Origin: Linanthus parryae
Lineage: Eukaryota > Streptophyta > Magnoliopsida > Ericales > Polemoniaceae
NCBI GenBank assembly: GCA_023055425.1
Contig: JALGPY010000001.1
Location: forward strand, 144,609,368-144,673,367
Direction of reading: 5' to 3'
Length of the DNA stretch: 64,000 bases
Shown: in pieces, positions 33,239 through 44,443 of the stretch
Layout: every line of letters starts with the position of its first letter
Numbering within the stretch: the first letter of the stretch is position 1
Made by a program: the position numbers and the translations under genes
The notes under the pieces: generated by a model
Databases searched by the model: none
Told to the model about the DNA's origin: nothing
Seen by the model: the letters and a program-made list of their open reading frames with translations, nothing else

Positions 33239-34550
33239 TCAATACCTGGTAAAGAAGGGTCCCCGTAGTATTTTCATGAATAGAAAACGATGTAGAGTCA
33301 AAAAGAATCTAGAATTATTATCAGAACACAATTTATTAACGGATAGCAAATTTGTGCTAAGCTTAAGCACGTGCAAAGTGTTGCTGATAGTGAAATTGTG
33401 AGAACTAGTAGAAAGTAGAGCAGTACCAGTATTGTGTATTGGGAGTGTCTGGCCGTTGCCTACGGCAACTTGATCACTCCCAAAATAGGCATAAGCAGTA
33501 CTCAAAATTCTTAAATTCATGAGTCATATGGTTCGTTGCACCCGTGTCCGAGAGGCAATAGTTGGACTGATTGTGCTAATGTGTTGAAGTCGTCAAGGCA
33601 GTGAGAGAATCAAGGGGCAATCGCCCTTGATACGCATAGTTCATTCTATGCACACAGTCAAGGGCAATATGAAATTTTTGCCCACATATTTGACAAGTAT
33701 CAGAATTACGAGGTTGGTTATAGCCTGAGTTGTGGCCACCTCTGTAGCTGTGATTATTTCCACGACCATCTACCACGATGATAACCTCAACCACGATTAT
33801 TATTTCCATAAAATTATGGATTATAACCTCTACCATTTCTATTATGACCTCTCCCATAACCTCTGCAGTTATAGCCCACATTACCACTACGATTGTTGTT
33901 TTGGGATCTACCTCTCCCATTATATCCACCACGATTAGCATCAGTAATAGTGATATTAAAACCAAGATTGGGATTTTGAGTTGACAGATCTTGAGATTCG
34001 AGCACGTGCTCTTCGCTTTTCAACAGAACATGTAAATCATCAAAAGAGATTGGTTCAGATTGATCCGAATTGATGAACGAAAAGGATTGTACTCGCGAGG
34101 AAGTCCATTCAATGCATTTAACATCAGTCCTCATCATCAACATTGACCACATCAAACTTTAATTTATCACGGATGATTTTCAGTTTTTTCATGAACGAAT
34201 AGAGTCAGAATTTTTACGTGCAGTTTGGAGATCAGACTTCAATTGCATAATGTTTGAGCGTGTGAGTGAGGCATACCTTTTTCCAAGAATTTGCAAAATC
34301 AAGCGTGAAGAGGACTGACCGATAACATGAGTGAGTGCTTCTGGAATCTGTGTGGCATTAAGCATTGTTACGAGAGCTTGACCTCGTTGGATCCATGCCA
34401 GGTATTCTGAGTCAGGCATAACAGAGCCTTCAGTATCAGCGGCTCTTTCACGAACTCTTCTAGTGGCAGATCCGAACCATCTACGAGTCCAAACAGATTC
34501 TGGGTTCGAAGTAGAGAGGAAAATTGATACTTCCAAACAACATAGTTCAA
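33239..34550 (-). pseudogene. Ale-type gag with zinc knuckle and protease remnant
   Basis: On minus: the gag start at 34550-34189 (NYVVWKYQFSSLLRTQNLFG in one frame; YLAWIQRGQALVTMLNAT and ILGKRYASLTRSNIMQLKSDL in another), a Gly/Asn/Arg-rich linker at 34155-33780, a CCHC-type knuckle near 33690 (CQICGQKFHIALDC; CX2C is kept), then protease-region residues at 33520-33239 (VAVGNGQTLPIHNTG, LHVLKLSTNLLSVNKLC). Multiple frameshifts and stops. The Gly-rich linker gives long but meaningless open frames on both strands. Confidence 0.85.
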
Positions 34551-34672
34551 ACCATCAAGTTTGATAGGTATCGGTTTGTGGATGTTTGACAGAAGGTAGA
34601 TCGGATTTGAGGAGTTTGTGGCGGAAGATGTAACCAGAGCATTGCTCGATCATTCAGCGTAGTCGGAGCAAT

Positions 34673-34686
34673 TGGCTATGATATCA
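34673..34686 (-). other. Primer binding site of the Ale-type element (mutated)
   Basis: The minus strand reads TGATATCATAGCCA directly after the right LTR, two changes from the usual TGGTATCAGAGCCA complementary to initiator Met tRNA. It confirms that the right LTR is the 5' LTR. Confidence 0.8.
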
Positions 34687-35058
34687 TGAAAGAAACCGAA
34701 GGGTTTCAAGTGGAGTGATAGGAGAGATCACAGTTCATCGGAGAAGACGAACGGAGAAGTCTATAGAGAGACAGTGGGATCGAGAATATTCGGTGATTCT
34801 TATTGATGAAATGAATATACATACATACAACACTATCGTTTATCTTTGCCGTTGGATTTAATCCAACTGTTGTGATTTAGATCCGGTAATGATATTTACA
34901 TAGTGTGCCTTCAACTTTCTAGTGAGTCCTTGGCTGAGGACGTAAGGCCTTCTAGTGTTGAGTCCATTTCCATTCAGTCCTGGGGCTTGAGCTGAGTTTG
35001 CTCTTAAGCTTTGGGCTTGATTCAAGATGAGTGACCCAATGTAGGATATGGATTATTA
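34687..35058 (-). repeat. 5' LTR of the Ale-type element
   Basis: This is 372 bp, TGAAAGAAACCG to GGATTATTA on plus, bordered by the primer site on its left and AGTAT (35059-35063) on its right. It differs from the left LTR by substitutions and indels throughout. Confidence 0.87.
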
Positions 35059-37016
35059 AGTATGGTGATTTTTTGGCTTCTTAATTTCGTTTCTAAGGAG
35101 ATTGCATGTATCATTTGTTACCGTAGTACCTCTGGTGAGATTTGGCAAGACCTTATTGAACGATTTTCTAAGAAAAATAATCGTAGAATCTATCGATTAC
35201 GCCGAGAAATCTCTGCTCTGAAATATGACTCTATGTCTGTCAATGTCTGTTCACTAAATTCATGTCTATCTGGGATGAATTGTGCAGCCATGAGGCACAT
35301 GCTATCTGTTGCTGTGGAGGATGCAGTCAATGCACATGTCATGTTTTGTCCACTCTGTTACCAGCGCAACATGAAGATCTCATTATGCAATTTTTGATGG
35401 GTCTCAATGATAGTTATTTTTTTATTAGAGACAAATTTTGATCACTGGTTCGCTCCCTTCTATGAACAACGTCCTTGCTCTGGTTTTATAGCAATAAAAG
35501 CAAAGAGAGATCACCAATATACATTTTTCTCCAGTCATGGCCATGTATTAAATGCATCTGATTAGTTTCTAGACCTCAACTCGACAATGGTGCTCAGCAT
35601 TTGGTGAATGCAGCTCATTATCAGCATTCTTCTAAAAAGTTGGGGGGCAGCAAAAACCAATTTGCTACCACTACTGGTCATATCAAGGAGAAATCATTTA
35701 CTGCATTGCTTGTATACGTGATGATATAGTGTTGGTTGGTGACAATATTGGTGTTTTGAATACACTCGTGGATTTTAGATTACTAGAAATGATATAGGTA
35801 TTTCTCTTGTGCCAGAAGAAATTTACTAAGGATATTCTGCACAGTTGTGATGCTCAGTGCAAGAATGCATCTGATAATTATCTAACTGAAGAGGGTGCAA
35901 CTGCATACATAAGTTTATTAGGAGGCTACTATAATTGTGTAGGTCCATAACAAACTTGTGCTTCTCAATGCATATAGTGGGCCAATTTGTCTACAAACCT
36001 TATGCATAAAGTTCTTTAAAGAGTGCATGAGGCAATCCGCAACAAGAGGACTTCCCGAAGCATTGTGTAATTTGGACTCCACATAACTTCTTAAATATTA
36101 CAGGACTGCTATATTCCACCCAGCAAGAAAAAGTCTTCTCGAAACTCTCTAGTATTATTATATTTTAAAACATTTCATACAGTGATATGATAATTCATTT
36201 AATAGGCATAGATTTCCTTAAACCCAGAAGGAAAAAACCCAGGGTATATTTCCTTAAGCAGCTTAGACCGCCCAGGAGGAGGGATTGGGGTGGGGTCGGG
36301 GCTTGGAGGAGCTTAATCGAGCTTCCCTCCGGTCTTCTCAAGCCCTCGTTGAAGCCCGGCATTCCTTCTGGGTTTAAGGAAATATACCCTGTTTGGGGAA
36401 ATAAACCCTGTTTGGGGTATTATCTCCTCCTGGGCGGTCTAAGCTGCTTAATCGCAGTCCTCGGCTGGCCGGAGACCCCCTTCTGTGGATGGCCTCATAT
36501 ATTGAGGTATCTACAAAACAACACAAGCCAAGGTCTTTTCTTCCCCACATCAAATGAAATGGTGTTGAAGAGATTTTGGTTCAGATTAGGCAGGTCGTGT
36601 CTGACATTAGGAGATCTATACATGTTATACATTGGTTTCATGGAAGTCAAATAAACAGAAAGGTTGTGTCAAGGAGCTCTGCAAAGGCAGAGTACATGGT
36701 TTTAGCATCCAGAGCTTATGAGGTGTAATCGGTCGGATTCCTACTATCTGACATGTGTTAAAGCAAGAACCACTATAGTCATATTATGTGACAACAGCTC
36801 AACAATGAACATAGTTACAAACCAAGCACACAAAATTAGATTCAGTCTTGTTCAAGATATGGTGCAAACGGGAATAATAAGGCTCATCCATGTCCCTTCT
36901 GTTCACCAACTTGCAGGCATCCCATTCCCTGCAAAAGCTCTGTCATCTCATGTGTTTATCTTTCTAAAACCCAAGTTGAGTGTGGTAGATGTACACCACT
37001 TCAACTTTAGCAATTA
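35059..37016 (+). pseudogene. Old copia element: gag continuation, RT and RNase H remnants
   Basis: Directly after the Ale-type element the plus strand reads as copia gag: FWLLNFVSKEIA, then EIWQDLIERFSKKN and YRLRREISALKYDSMSVN (35085-35260), joining the gag start at 29209. An RT catalytic remnant lies near 35700-35745 (ALLVYV, a frame break, DIVLVGDNIGVLN). RNase H remnants are SSAKAEYMVLAS (about 36675) and, to the end, ILCDNSSTMNIV, GIIRLIHVPSVHQLA and PAKALSSHVF (36780-36960). Most of protease, integrase and RT is missing. No 3' LTR can be delimited after 37016. Confidence 0.8.
36206..36455. repeat. Broken inverted repeat inside the old copia element
   Basis: Two pairs of inverted arms occur. 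Arm A at 36212-36232 (ATTTCCTTAAACCCAGAAGG) pairs with 36363-36383. Arm B at about 36254-36281 (TTAAGCAGCTTAGACCGCCC onward) pairs with 36424-36451. Their order is A-B-A'-B', so they cannot form one simple hairpin. A phrase like TATATTTCCTTAA / AAGGAAATATACC also recurs. The block is GC-richer than its surroundings and separates the RT and RNase H remnants, so it looks like a rearranged small insertion. Confidence 0.75.
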
Positions 37017-38147
37017 ACTGAACCGAAGCATCACCCAGCTGATTGCTGCCCCGATTGAGAGGCATAAGCCTTGTACTGTAACTTCCGATTTTCAGTTCAA
37101 TCCAATTTCTATGCACCTCTCTACAGTTTTTGTTGCTTCTTTGTAATCTCGGACAAACAAAGAACACCAGAAGAATAGTACAATCCAGCCACTAAAACCA
37201 AGACAACGTTAGCTACCAGCATTCTCGCACACTGAAAGGCCACAGTGCATTCTTTGTCCTCATTCATCTAACGAGAACATAACTTCACCCAAGCTTATGA
37301 TTTGAGATCCAAAACAAATGTCACTGGGAACCAGAATTGCAAAACTTCACATACAGTTACCAAATTTCGTGTCCATAACAGTATAACACACTCAGAAAGC
37401 TCCCAGACCACTTGCAAAAGCCGATAACCATCCCCATCCTTGAACTTGACCTCTACCACCCACACCATTCTTCACACATCACTTCCTACCCAGTATTAGG
37501 TGCACACGACAAAGCAAAGCGGTTAGGCATCAGTTCGCCAAAGAAATGCTGATAACCGTCACTTTAAACAAGTTGACAAGCAGCAAAAGGAAAGATACCC
37601 GCATAATACAATGAGAAGATTTGGTCTAAATATGATTGACAGGTGAACTTATCCAAGGTTTAGAGAATAAGAGAATCCTCCACGAGGAATTTTCCTTTTT
37701 TCTGGTGTCCTCAAATTTTGAGACTTCTTGTTGTATCCCCCCCCCCCCCCCCCCCCAACTTCTCGTTATGGGTTGGAAGCCCGATTTTTGACAAAACACA
37801 CGGGGTTATGCCGCCCTACCACCGTAGGTTCTTTTAAAAAATAAAAAATATAAATGAAGAAACCTCCTGAAAAGAAAAGGGTGTCAACAATCGTGGAGCA
37901 CAACAAAACTGTCCGCTGGTAACGTTGTATCTGCAGGGTGAGCAAGCCCTAATCCCTGTTAGAGGAATATAGAGAAGTCTTAGTTTGCACAATCTTCAAA
38001 TAATCAAAAGTAATAGGCTACTACATTTATCCCACAAAAATCAGGTAAGAACTAGGTCTGGAACTACAGATGCAACAAAATCAATTCATCAGATAGCTAA
38101 GAATTGTTCTTAAGCTGAGCATGTTGCAATGGACTGGAATGCAAAAC
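37017..38147. other. Intergenic stretch with a C20 run
   Basis: There is no gene seen. A homopolymer of about 20 C lies at 37737-37756. The right part (37900-38147) may be 3' untranslated sequence of the minus-strand exons at 38148-38507. The 3' LTR of the old copia element would be expected near 37050 but is not recognisable. Confidence 0.5.
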
Positions 38148-38309
38148 CTAATAGAAACGGCGGAAAGGTCGGCCAGTCCGCAGTACTATGAAATCACTGC
38201 TCACTATTTGAATAAAGAGCAAATACCGACCTCCTAGCCTATGTGGAAATATCCCGAGGTCATCCGAGATTCCTAGCTGTTCCCGGATGTCCCTCTCATG
38301 CAAAACAAG
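38148..38309 (-). CDS. Candidate terminal exon, 53 codons plus stop
   Basis: After a consensus acceptor (CTGTTTTCAG on minus, ending at 38310) the frame LVLHERDIREQLGISDD...LGGRYLLFIQIVSSDF runs to TAG at 38148-38150 and ends RTGRPFRRFY. It joins in phase 0 to the exon at 38415-38507. Composition and the clean splice site look like real coding sequence. I do not recognise the protein. It lies about 420 bp downstream of the stop codon of the coiled-coil gene on the same strand, so it may be an alternative 3' end of that gene or the last exon of a separate transcript. Confidence 0.45.
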   Translation of the reverse strand, partial: LVLHERDIREQLGISDDLGIFPHRLGGRYLLFIQIVSSDFIVLRTGRPFRRFY

Positions 38310-38414
38310 CTGAAAACAGGAGAAATTAGAATGTCAATATTAACTGAGATTCTACAACATCAAATTCAATATTAACTCAGACTCCATGTCATGCTGGATA
38401 CCAAAGTGTCTCAC

Positions 38415-38507
38415 CTTATTTCTGCTGAGCGCACTACCAAGAACAAGATGGCACAGCAAATCTTCATTTCGAAATCCAAGAGGCGCAAAGAGGCTAACAA
38501 AACGATT
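38415..38507 (-). CDS. Candidate internal exon, 31 codons
   Basis: This lies between an acceptor (CTATTTTAG on minus) and a donor (AATAAG|GTGAGA), and both ends are in phase 0. It reads NRFVSLFAPLGFRNEDLLCH then LVLGSALSRNK and splices in frame into 38148-38309. The frame is open only between the splice sites. No upstream partner exon is certain; the only coding sequence upstream on this strand is the last exon of the coiled-coil gene, which ends in its own stop. Confidence 0.45.
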
Positions 38508-38730
38508 CTAAAATAGCTATGGAGATGAAACTGCTGAACCCATCAAGTACCTTCTATCCGAACAAAGACAAGTACAAAAACAGCACAAGAGGAAACAAAA
38601 CAACTCCATTCCAGTTTTAACTGTACAAAGTGTCGACAAAATGAGAAAAGGAAAGAAAAGAAGAACAAGAAACTCAACACAATTCATGGTACACAGTATA
38701 TTTTACAAGGTTGCCAGGAACTCGGACACT

Positions 38731-40125
38731 CTAAGAGCCCAAACCCATCAAGCCTACTGCACTCTCCAAAAATTGTACAGCCATGGGAAACAAGATACGT
38801 GCAATGATTGGCAGTGTAGGATACGTAAGCGTACCAAGCATGAAGCAATTGAAACTCAGAAGTGCGACAGAATCAGATGCAGGTTTGTTCCTGATGGTGG
38901 AGAAGAACAGTATAACACTCTTTAACGACATGCCAACTACTGTAAAGAGAGCTACTATAAGAGGCATGCATGGATCTTCAGCCTCCCAAACAATCACTCC
39001 CACTACCAGTGACATTATAGCACTGAAGAGGCTCTGTTGAAGTGCCACCTCTCTTCGCTGGATTAGAACTTCACTGATTTCAAGGCTTCTTGAAACAGTG
39101 TCAGGTATAGCTACTTTTCCGTATTCACTGACTTCTGAACCAGTTCTCATGAGATCAAGTGTCTGAGATTTAGCATTGATCTCATCCTCCCACGTATTTG
39201 TGTGCATCAAGTGGCTAATATTGCTTCCATTAAAACTAGGTTTCCGTGGCTTCATGCCATAGGTGGTGTCGTATTTGCTAGCAACATCATTATTAATGTC
39301 CGTGCCTTTGGCGGCGTAGTCCACTGCCGGGAAGCTCCAGCGTCCTTTACCCTCTATCTCCTTCAGCCGGAGATTTTCTTGCTTCATGTTCTGCAGCTGT
39401 TGGTAAAAATACAATTTTAGGAGATTACTCAATTGAATCATGAGCAGTTTTAATATGTCTCTCAACTCAAGTATACATTTGCCCAGAAACCTCTACACAC
39501 CTCTTACCCATATGAGATAGCCTGTCCTGGGATAACACCCTACAACTTTGCTATCTTGCCCACTCAACAGAGACAACTGTAGCCAAAAATCTCTAGTCAC
39601 TTCACGATTCTACCTTCTCTTTGATAAGTTCATGCTTAAATTTATCAAGTATGTTATCTTTTAGCTTGGTTGAGTAAGGAAAACTTGTGGAAACACTATC
39701 CTGGAAGTGGAAAATGTGAAAAAGATATAACCAAGCCAAAGAAAACTGTTTTAGATGCATCATTCAAGAACCAATAATGAATGTGAAATGCACCTTAAAA
39801 TAACATTCCCAACATGCACCGCAAAACAACATCTCCATCATATTTACAAGTCAGTATAAGAACTCAGCGTTGATGAATCAACTTTGTTACCTCTCTTTCT
39901 AGTAGTTCAATCTTAACAATGGCCTCGTCATGCTCGTCTTCAAGTTCGGTGAGCATGGCCTCCATCATTTTACATTCTTTAATGGCCATCTGCAGGCGCC
40001 CATCAACTTCCTTCTTATCCCACAAAAGTTTTTCCAGGTCTTCCTCCAAGTCCTGCAGCTGCGCCTCCAGCTGTGCATATTGCAGAATTTAGTCTCTTTA
40101 GTATATCCAGAGAAGGTAAGAACAC

Positions 40126-40170
<45 letters not shown>

Positions 40171-43100
40171 TTCTAGGAAAAGAAAATGAAATGAAAAATT
40201 TAAGAATTTCACGTTTTCTGCTAACAAACGAAAATATAGTGCCAACAATATCCTATTTACTATTTTGAACTGATAGAAAGTTAAGACCTTTGTGTAAAAT
40301 CAATCAAATAAACGAGTTTTTGTCGTTTCACTTTTCTTCCATTTTTGTTTCCTAGCAAATCCATGTTCCGAGCACAGCCAACGAGAATTTATTAGGAAAA
40401 AGCACAGGGGACAAGGGTCAAAATCCGGCTCAACGGATAGATCTTACAACGTTTGTGACTATATGTGTGCTGAGAGGTGATGGGACTAACAAGACGAGGT
40501 ATCAAATCTAGTAAAGCTCTCCATACACTGATCAACTGTAATTAGTTTCTATAAAGGAAAGAGCAATGATGTCAGAACACACGTTGGTAATAATTTTATG
40601 GACGTCCATAAGACGATAAAAGATTTTCAATACATTCACATCTTCGGATACTAGGAAGCCCACCAGTTAGCCAAGCATGGAACATCTAGTGGTACATAGC
40701 CATATTCTGTGCATTTTGTTGTATTTATAGCCGCAGTTTATGGCTTTAGTAGTGTAGGCTGTAGATATGGTATATCGCTCCACACATGGTTTTGCTGTAT
40801 ATTTGTTGTGGAGCCTAGTAGTTGTAGTTTGTTTCGGGCTTTAGTCTCTCTTGTTCTGTCCTTATGTACTTCTCCTGCCAGGGTGCGTCCCCTTTTAATG
40901 ATATTTCTTACCTTTCATCAAAAAAAAATACATTCACATCTTCATCTTAGCTATTGCTAGTAATTTTTTGCCATTAACCTTCACGATAGGAAGCATAATC
41001 TTGTTACTGTGGTCACTAGGGATGACAGTAACTCATGGAGTTAGTGTGTTTTTTTTTAACACAAGCGTGTCTGGTCCAGCTTACGCGCACCTCGACTAAA
41101 TCCACGGGGCCGCAAAGATTATTGGTGGTTGTGGGGTTTGAACCTGAGAACTCAAGTGGAGCAAACCCTTAAGTCCCAAGCCTAGCCCACTAGGCCAACC
41201 ACTTGGGGTAACTCATGGAGTAGTTGACATACGAGGCTGATGACAGATTGACATACGGGCCCCCCTCCAGTGCAGAACCATGAGGAAAGCTCTTCATTTA
41301 TTAAGAAATCATTTTTTTGTTTTTGTTTTATATCATGAGACTGAAGATACATTGTGTAATGAAATGATACATGTCGCTGGTAAAATGTGACCAATTTATC
41401 ACCACGGAAGGTGAGTAATGATGCAATCATGAAGCATGTAAATGGTTCACATTCCTTCAGCATATTGAGACACACAGAGACAAAAAGTCGTGGATGATAC
41501 TTGATTGGCGATACAACCCAATTCTTAGCTCGATTAGATTCCTATGCAGTATAAAGAAAATACTTCATATACCCATGCATATCTTATTAGAATTGTGTGG
41601 AAGATGGGTACTTTGTAAGAGTCCCATCTTAAGTTCTTGACTCCAAGGTTTGAGAGGTGAGGTGATACGTCAACAAGCCAACATCTGCAAACATCCAAGG
41701 GACTTCCCTGCTAAAATTCTGGAAACCTCATTCCCATCATATAATTTATTTTAAATGGCGCCCGCAGTAATTTCAAATGCGCTACTTCTACAAGATGTGA
41801 TTCATATGGTAAGCGATCTTCGACTACAAGAGCAGAGTATCTTTGAGTCAATAAGACACTCGGATTCTATTGAATGACACTTACCCGTCAAAACGCAGGA
41901 CAACTTGGTCTGGTAACTATACCCTAAACATTCATCAATCATCAAACAGTCATGGAGGTTATGTGAAGTGTAATATTTTAATTTGGATAATCCTTACTCT
42001 AGGAACTCTTAGATATGAAGCCTACACCTGTGCAAAGTGCAAACTCACAATCAATATGGAAAAAGAACACAAACATGCATGTGCAATTAATCTTATCCAC
42101 AGATCGAGAGGAAATATCTGGAATAGCCACAGTGAACTAACCTGCCTCTCCTTTTGCAATGCATTTACTATCCGTACAGGAAGACATATAAGAGTAGAAG
42201 TCCATATCACATGCCTCCATAGCATATTTACATGGAAGTTGAAAGCAGCTCTTAGCAGCTCCACCAAGGTGCTAGCTATAATGCACAAGCTTCTGAAGCC
42301 AAAGACGCATGATAGTTTGACAAGTTGTAAAGGCTTCGTCACGAGTACTGCTACGGTATCCATTAATTCAAAAAAAGTCGCCAACAGATTCATCACGATA
42401 CACCAAACATTCCTTCATACTGCTACAGTCCAGCAACTCAGACGTGCAAAGTTTAAATACAGGTTGGATGTTCAAGTGCAAATCTCCGACGGCACTGTAA
42501 GAAGAGACATATACTTGGTTTATAGTAACAGTGGAACATGAAACAAACAAATTATTCTGATTTACCTAGCATCCTGAACACATGAAATGTTGCTGCAAAG
42601 ATATTACTCAGCCAGATAAAGCATATATACGAAGCATAAGGCCACAGAGAAATTGACTTAGACCATTTTGAACTAAATATCATTCACCTGACAGTACGGA
42701 TAGTTCTTTTCTGGAAAGAGGTATTGCATAGACCGCTGAATAATCTAGCAAAGCATGTTTAGAGTGTTTTGACATCAAAATCAAATAAGAATATGGGTCA
42801 CCAGAGCAGGAGCTTTTTCCTTCAACAAACTACATACTTCAATCTAGCCAAAGAGGCATCGGCTATTACTGAGAATATGACAATCCTTACAAGTAATGAT
42901 AGTGATTTGGTACTTTTGTGGAAAATCCATTCCAATAGTTACTCAAGCATTTCTCGCCATTCCAATAGTATACTTTTTCGTTTTGTGCGGGCTAAAGTCA
43001 TGATTTTCGTATGAAAACGAAGAGAAAGGGGGAAAAAGCAATCAGAAAAAGAAAAGATTGCCTCACACATTAAAGTTATCCCATCCAAGGTAGCATGGTC

Positions 43101-44084
43101 TGTAAGGAAAAATAAGGAACATCAAAAGAGAACCCTTTTAACCTTCAACATGATATGAGGCCCTACACAGAATACTGCAAGCTTATCATATCTGAACTCT
43201 ATATCCTTGTACACATTCCAGAAACCAATTCGTTTTTCGCCATACCCTAACTAAAGTTCACCCCTCTTTTCATAGCTACATATACGTGTCGACAATCACT
43301 GACATTTCTCTATCTAAACATGCAAATTAACATGATTTGGTGCACAAATTAATGCACTGTGAAAATGACCACAACCAAACTATAAAATGGGGGGAAACCT
43401 GCAATCTCCTCCCAACGTAATCTCTTCAGAGGTTAAAAATGATGCTAGATAAGCACGATGCATCTCGACTCAGTTAATCGGATCAGTTACATTTACTAAC
43501 AGGAAAAAAGATTCTTGAATCAAGACAAACCGAGAAAAACAAGCAATGAGCAGCGCCCGCCATGCATCCTCCATCACTACTAATTCGCTACCACTAGGGC
43601 ACCAAGTAACGGGGATAGTAAAAATACAAATTCTACTAACTACTAGCAAGTTCTCCAGAGAAGTTGGTAGAAGTATGCTTTTAATCTTCTGAAATCCCTA
43701 GTTTTGTACCAACATGCCTAAAGTAGAGAACATAACAACTTTTTATCTCATAAACTAGAGTAATTCAGAATCCACACACTCACTGCTCTCCCACTTCCAA
43801 TTACCAGAATAATCTCCCTAAATCCCTAAAACCAACTTCGAATTGACGGTAAAAAAACAAACAAGAACAAGAGAATAAAACATATGGAAACCCTAGCTTG
43901 GCCGAACCACATTCAGAAATCGAGAAATGAAGACAGAGCAGAGCATAAATCTCAGCTGCGCATAGCAAAAGTGAACCAACGCGGATAGAGAAAGACGGAG
44001 AAACCTTTTTGCAGTTGATTGGGTGAGGCCAGGCAGAGTGACAGTTTGCTGCTCGGAAAAGGGCGCTTTCTTCTGTCTGTACAT
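38731..44084 (-). CDS. Plant coiled-coil membrane protein, six exons, about 443 aa
   Basis: Exons on minus: 44005-44084, 42688-42735, 42142-42412, 39891-40070, 39614-39700 and 38731-39396. All junctions have GT/AG and the phases agree; the coding length is 1,332 bases. The start (MYRQKKAPFSEQ) and the 48-base second exon are the least certain. Exon 3 encodes a hydrophobic, probably membrane-embedded segment (ELMDTVAVLV to TLICLPVRIV). Exon 4 is a strong coiled coil (LEEDLEKLLWDKKEVDGRLQ, ELEDEHDEAIVKIELLERE), and exons 5-6 continue the charged region. The C-terminal third has three or four hydrophobic segments (ALQQSLFSAIMSLVVGVIVW, MPLIVALFTVVGMSLKSVIL, NCFMLGTLTYPTLPIIARIL). It therefore looks like an integral membrane protein with a cytosolic coiled coil. 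I recognise it only as a plant-type unknown and assign no function. The third intron carries a LINE stub and a SINE. Confidence 0.72.
40130..40167. repeat. (GA)n microsatellite in an intron
   Basis: About 19 uninterrupted GA units lie in the third intron of the coiled-coil gene, some 60 bp from the acceptor of exon 4 (upstream of it in transcription sense). On the transcribed strand this is a pyrimidine (CT)n tract near the branch-point region. Confidence 0.9.
40646..40926 (+). mobile_element. 5'-truncated LINE copy
   Basis: This 281-bp sequence ends in an A tail (40919-40926) after a typical plant LINE 3' untranslated end (TTTTAATGATATTTCTTACC then TTTCATC). It is flanked by a 17-bp target duplication AATACATTCACATCTTC (40629-40645 and 40927-40943). 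Only the 3' end is present, as expected of incomplete reverse transcription. It lies in the third intron of the coiled-coil gene, opposite in strand, and its 3' end differs from that of the full-length LINE at 44411-50018. Confidence 0.88.
41042..41207 (-). mobile_element. tRNA-derived SINE in an intron
   Basis: This 166-bp element is on the minus strand. It has a pol III A box TGGCCTAGTGGG (41186-41197) and B box GGTTCAAACCCC (41133-41144) at tRNA-like spacing, a body containing GGTGCGCGTAAGCTGG, and a short A-rich tail near 41049-41057. A 14-bp target duplication GTAACTCATGGAGT flanks it (41028-41041 and 41208-41221). It is in the same orientation as the host coiled-coil gene, in its third intron. 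The tRNA-like head is not a functional tRNA gene. Confidence 0.9.
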
Positions 44085-44443
44085 ATCTGCTGCTGCACAT
44101 ATGAGAGGGAGAGAGACTAAAGGGGGACGTGGCGAGACGAGAGCAAGCATGAGCCGACACGTAGATGGCAGAGAGGATGTGTGGAATTTCGCCGGCGCTT
44201 CAATCTCGGCGCCATCATTATCCGTTTGCCCGCCAAGTGTACGGATCCAAGTAGTAGTACTTGTTGATCGCTTTTTGGGCCTTTTCTGTTATTTCCTATT
44301 GGGCTCTCTTTGGAGGCCCAATATACCATGACCCTGGGCTAAAAAATGTGAATATTTCACACTATGCTCTGGAAACATATCAGTGTTGGATTAAAATAAA
44401 AGGGTAAATTTTTTTTTTTTTGAGTAACGGATCGAAATTGAAT

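Larger units (their letters stand above)
29476..35058 (-). mobile_element. Ale-type Ty1/copia LTR retrotransposon, complete but decayed
   Basis: LTRs lie at 29476-29858 and 34687-35058, flanked by a 5-bp target duplication AGTAT (29471-29475 and 35059-35063). A Met-tRNA-like primer site next to the right LTR and a purine tract next to the left LTR (AAGGGGAATA on minus, about 29855-29865) give a minus-strand orientation. The interior order is gag, zinc knuckle, integrase, reverse transcriptase, RNase H, with many frame breaks. The zinc-knuckle wording (CQICGQKF, then HRMNYAYQGRLP) is that of the Ale/Retrofit lineage. The LTRs differ at many positions, so it is older than the elements at 1-18726. 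It sits inside the gag of an older copia element. Confidence 0.92.

Noticed and set aside
33732..33984. Plus-strand His/Tyr/Ile-rich frames
   Set aside because: They are antisense to the Gly/Asn/Arg-rich linker of the Ale-type gag.
41125..41207. A tRNA gene on the minus strand
   Set aside because: A and B boxes are present, but the cloverleaf arms do not pair properly, and target duplications and an A-rich tail show that it is a SINE head.
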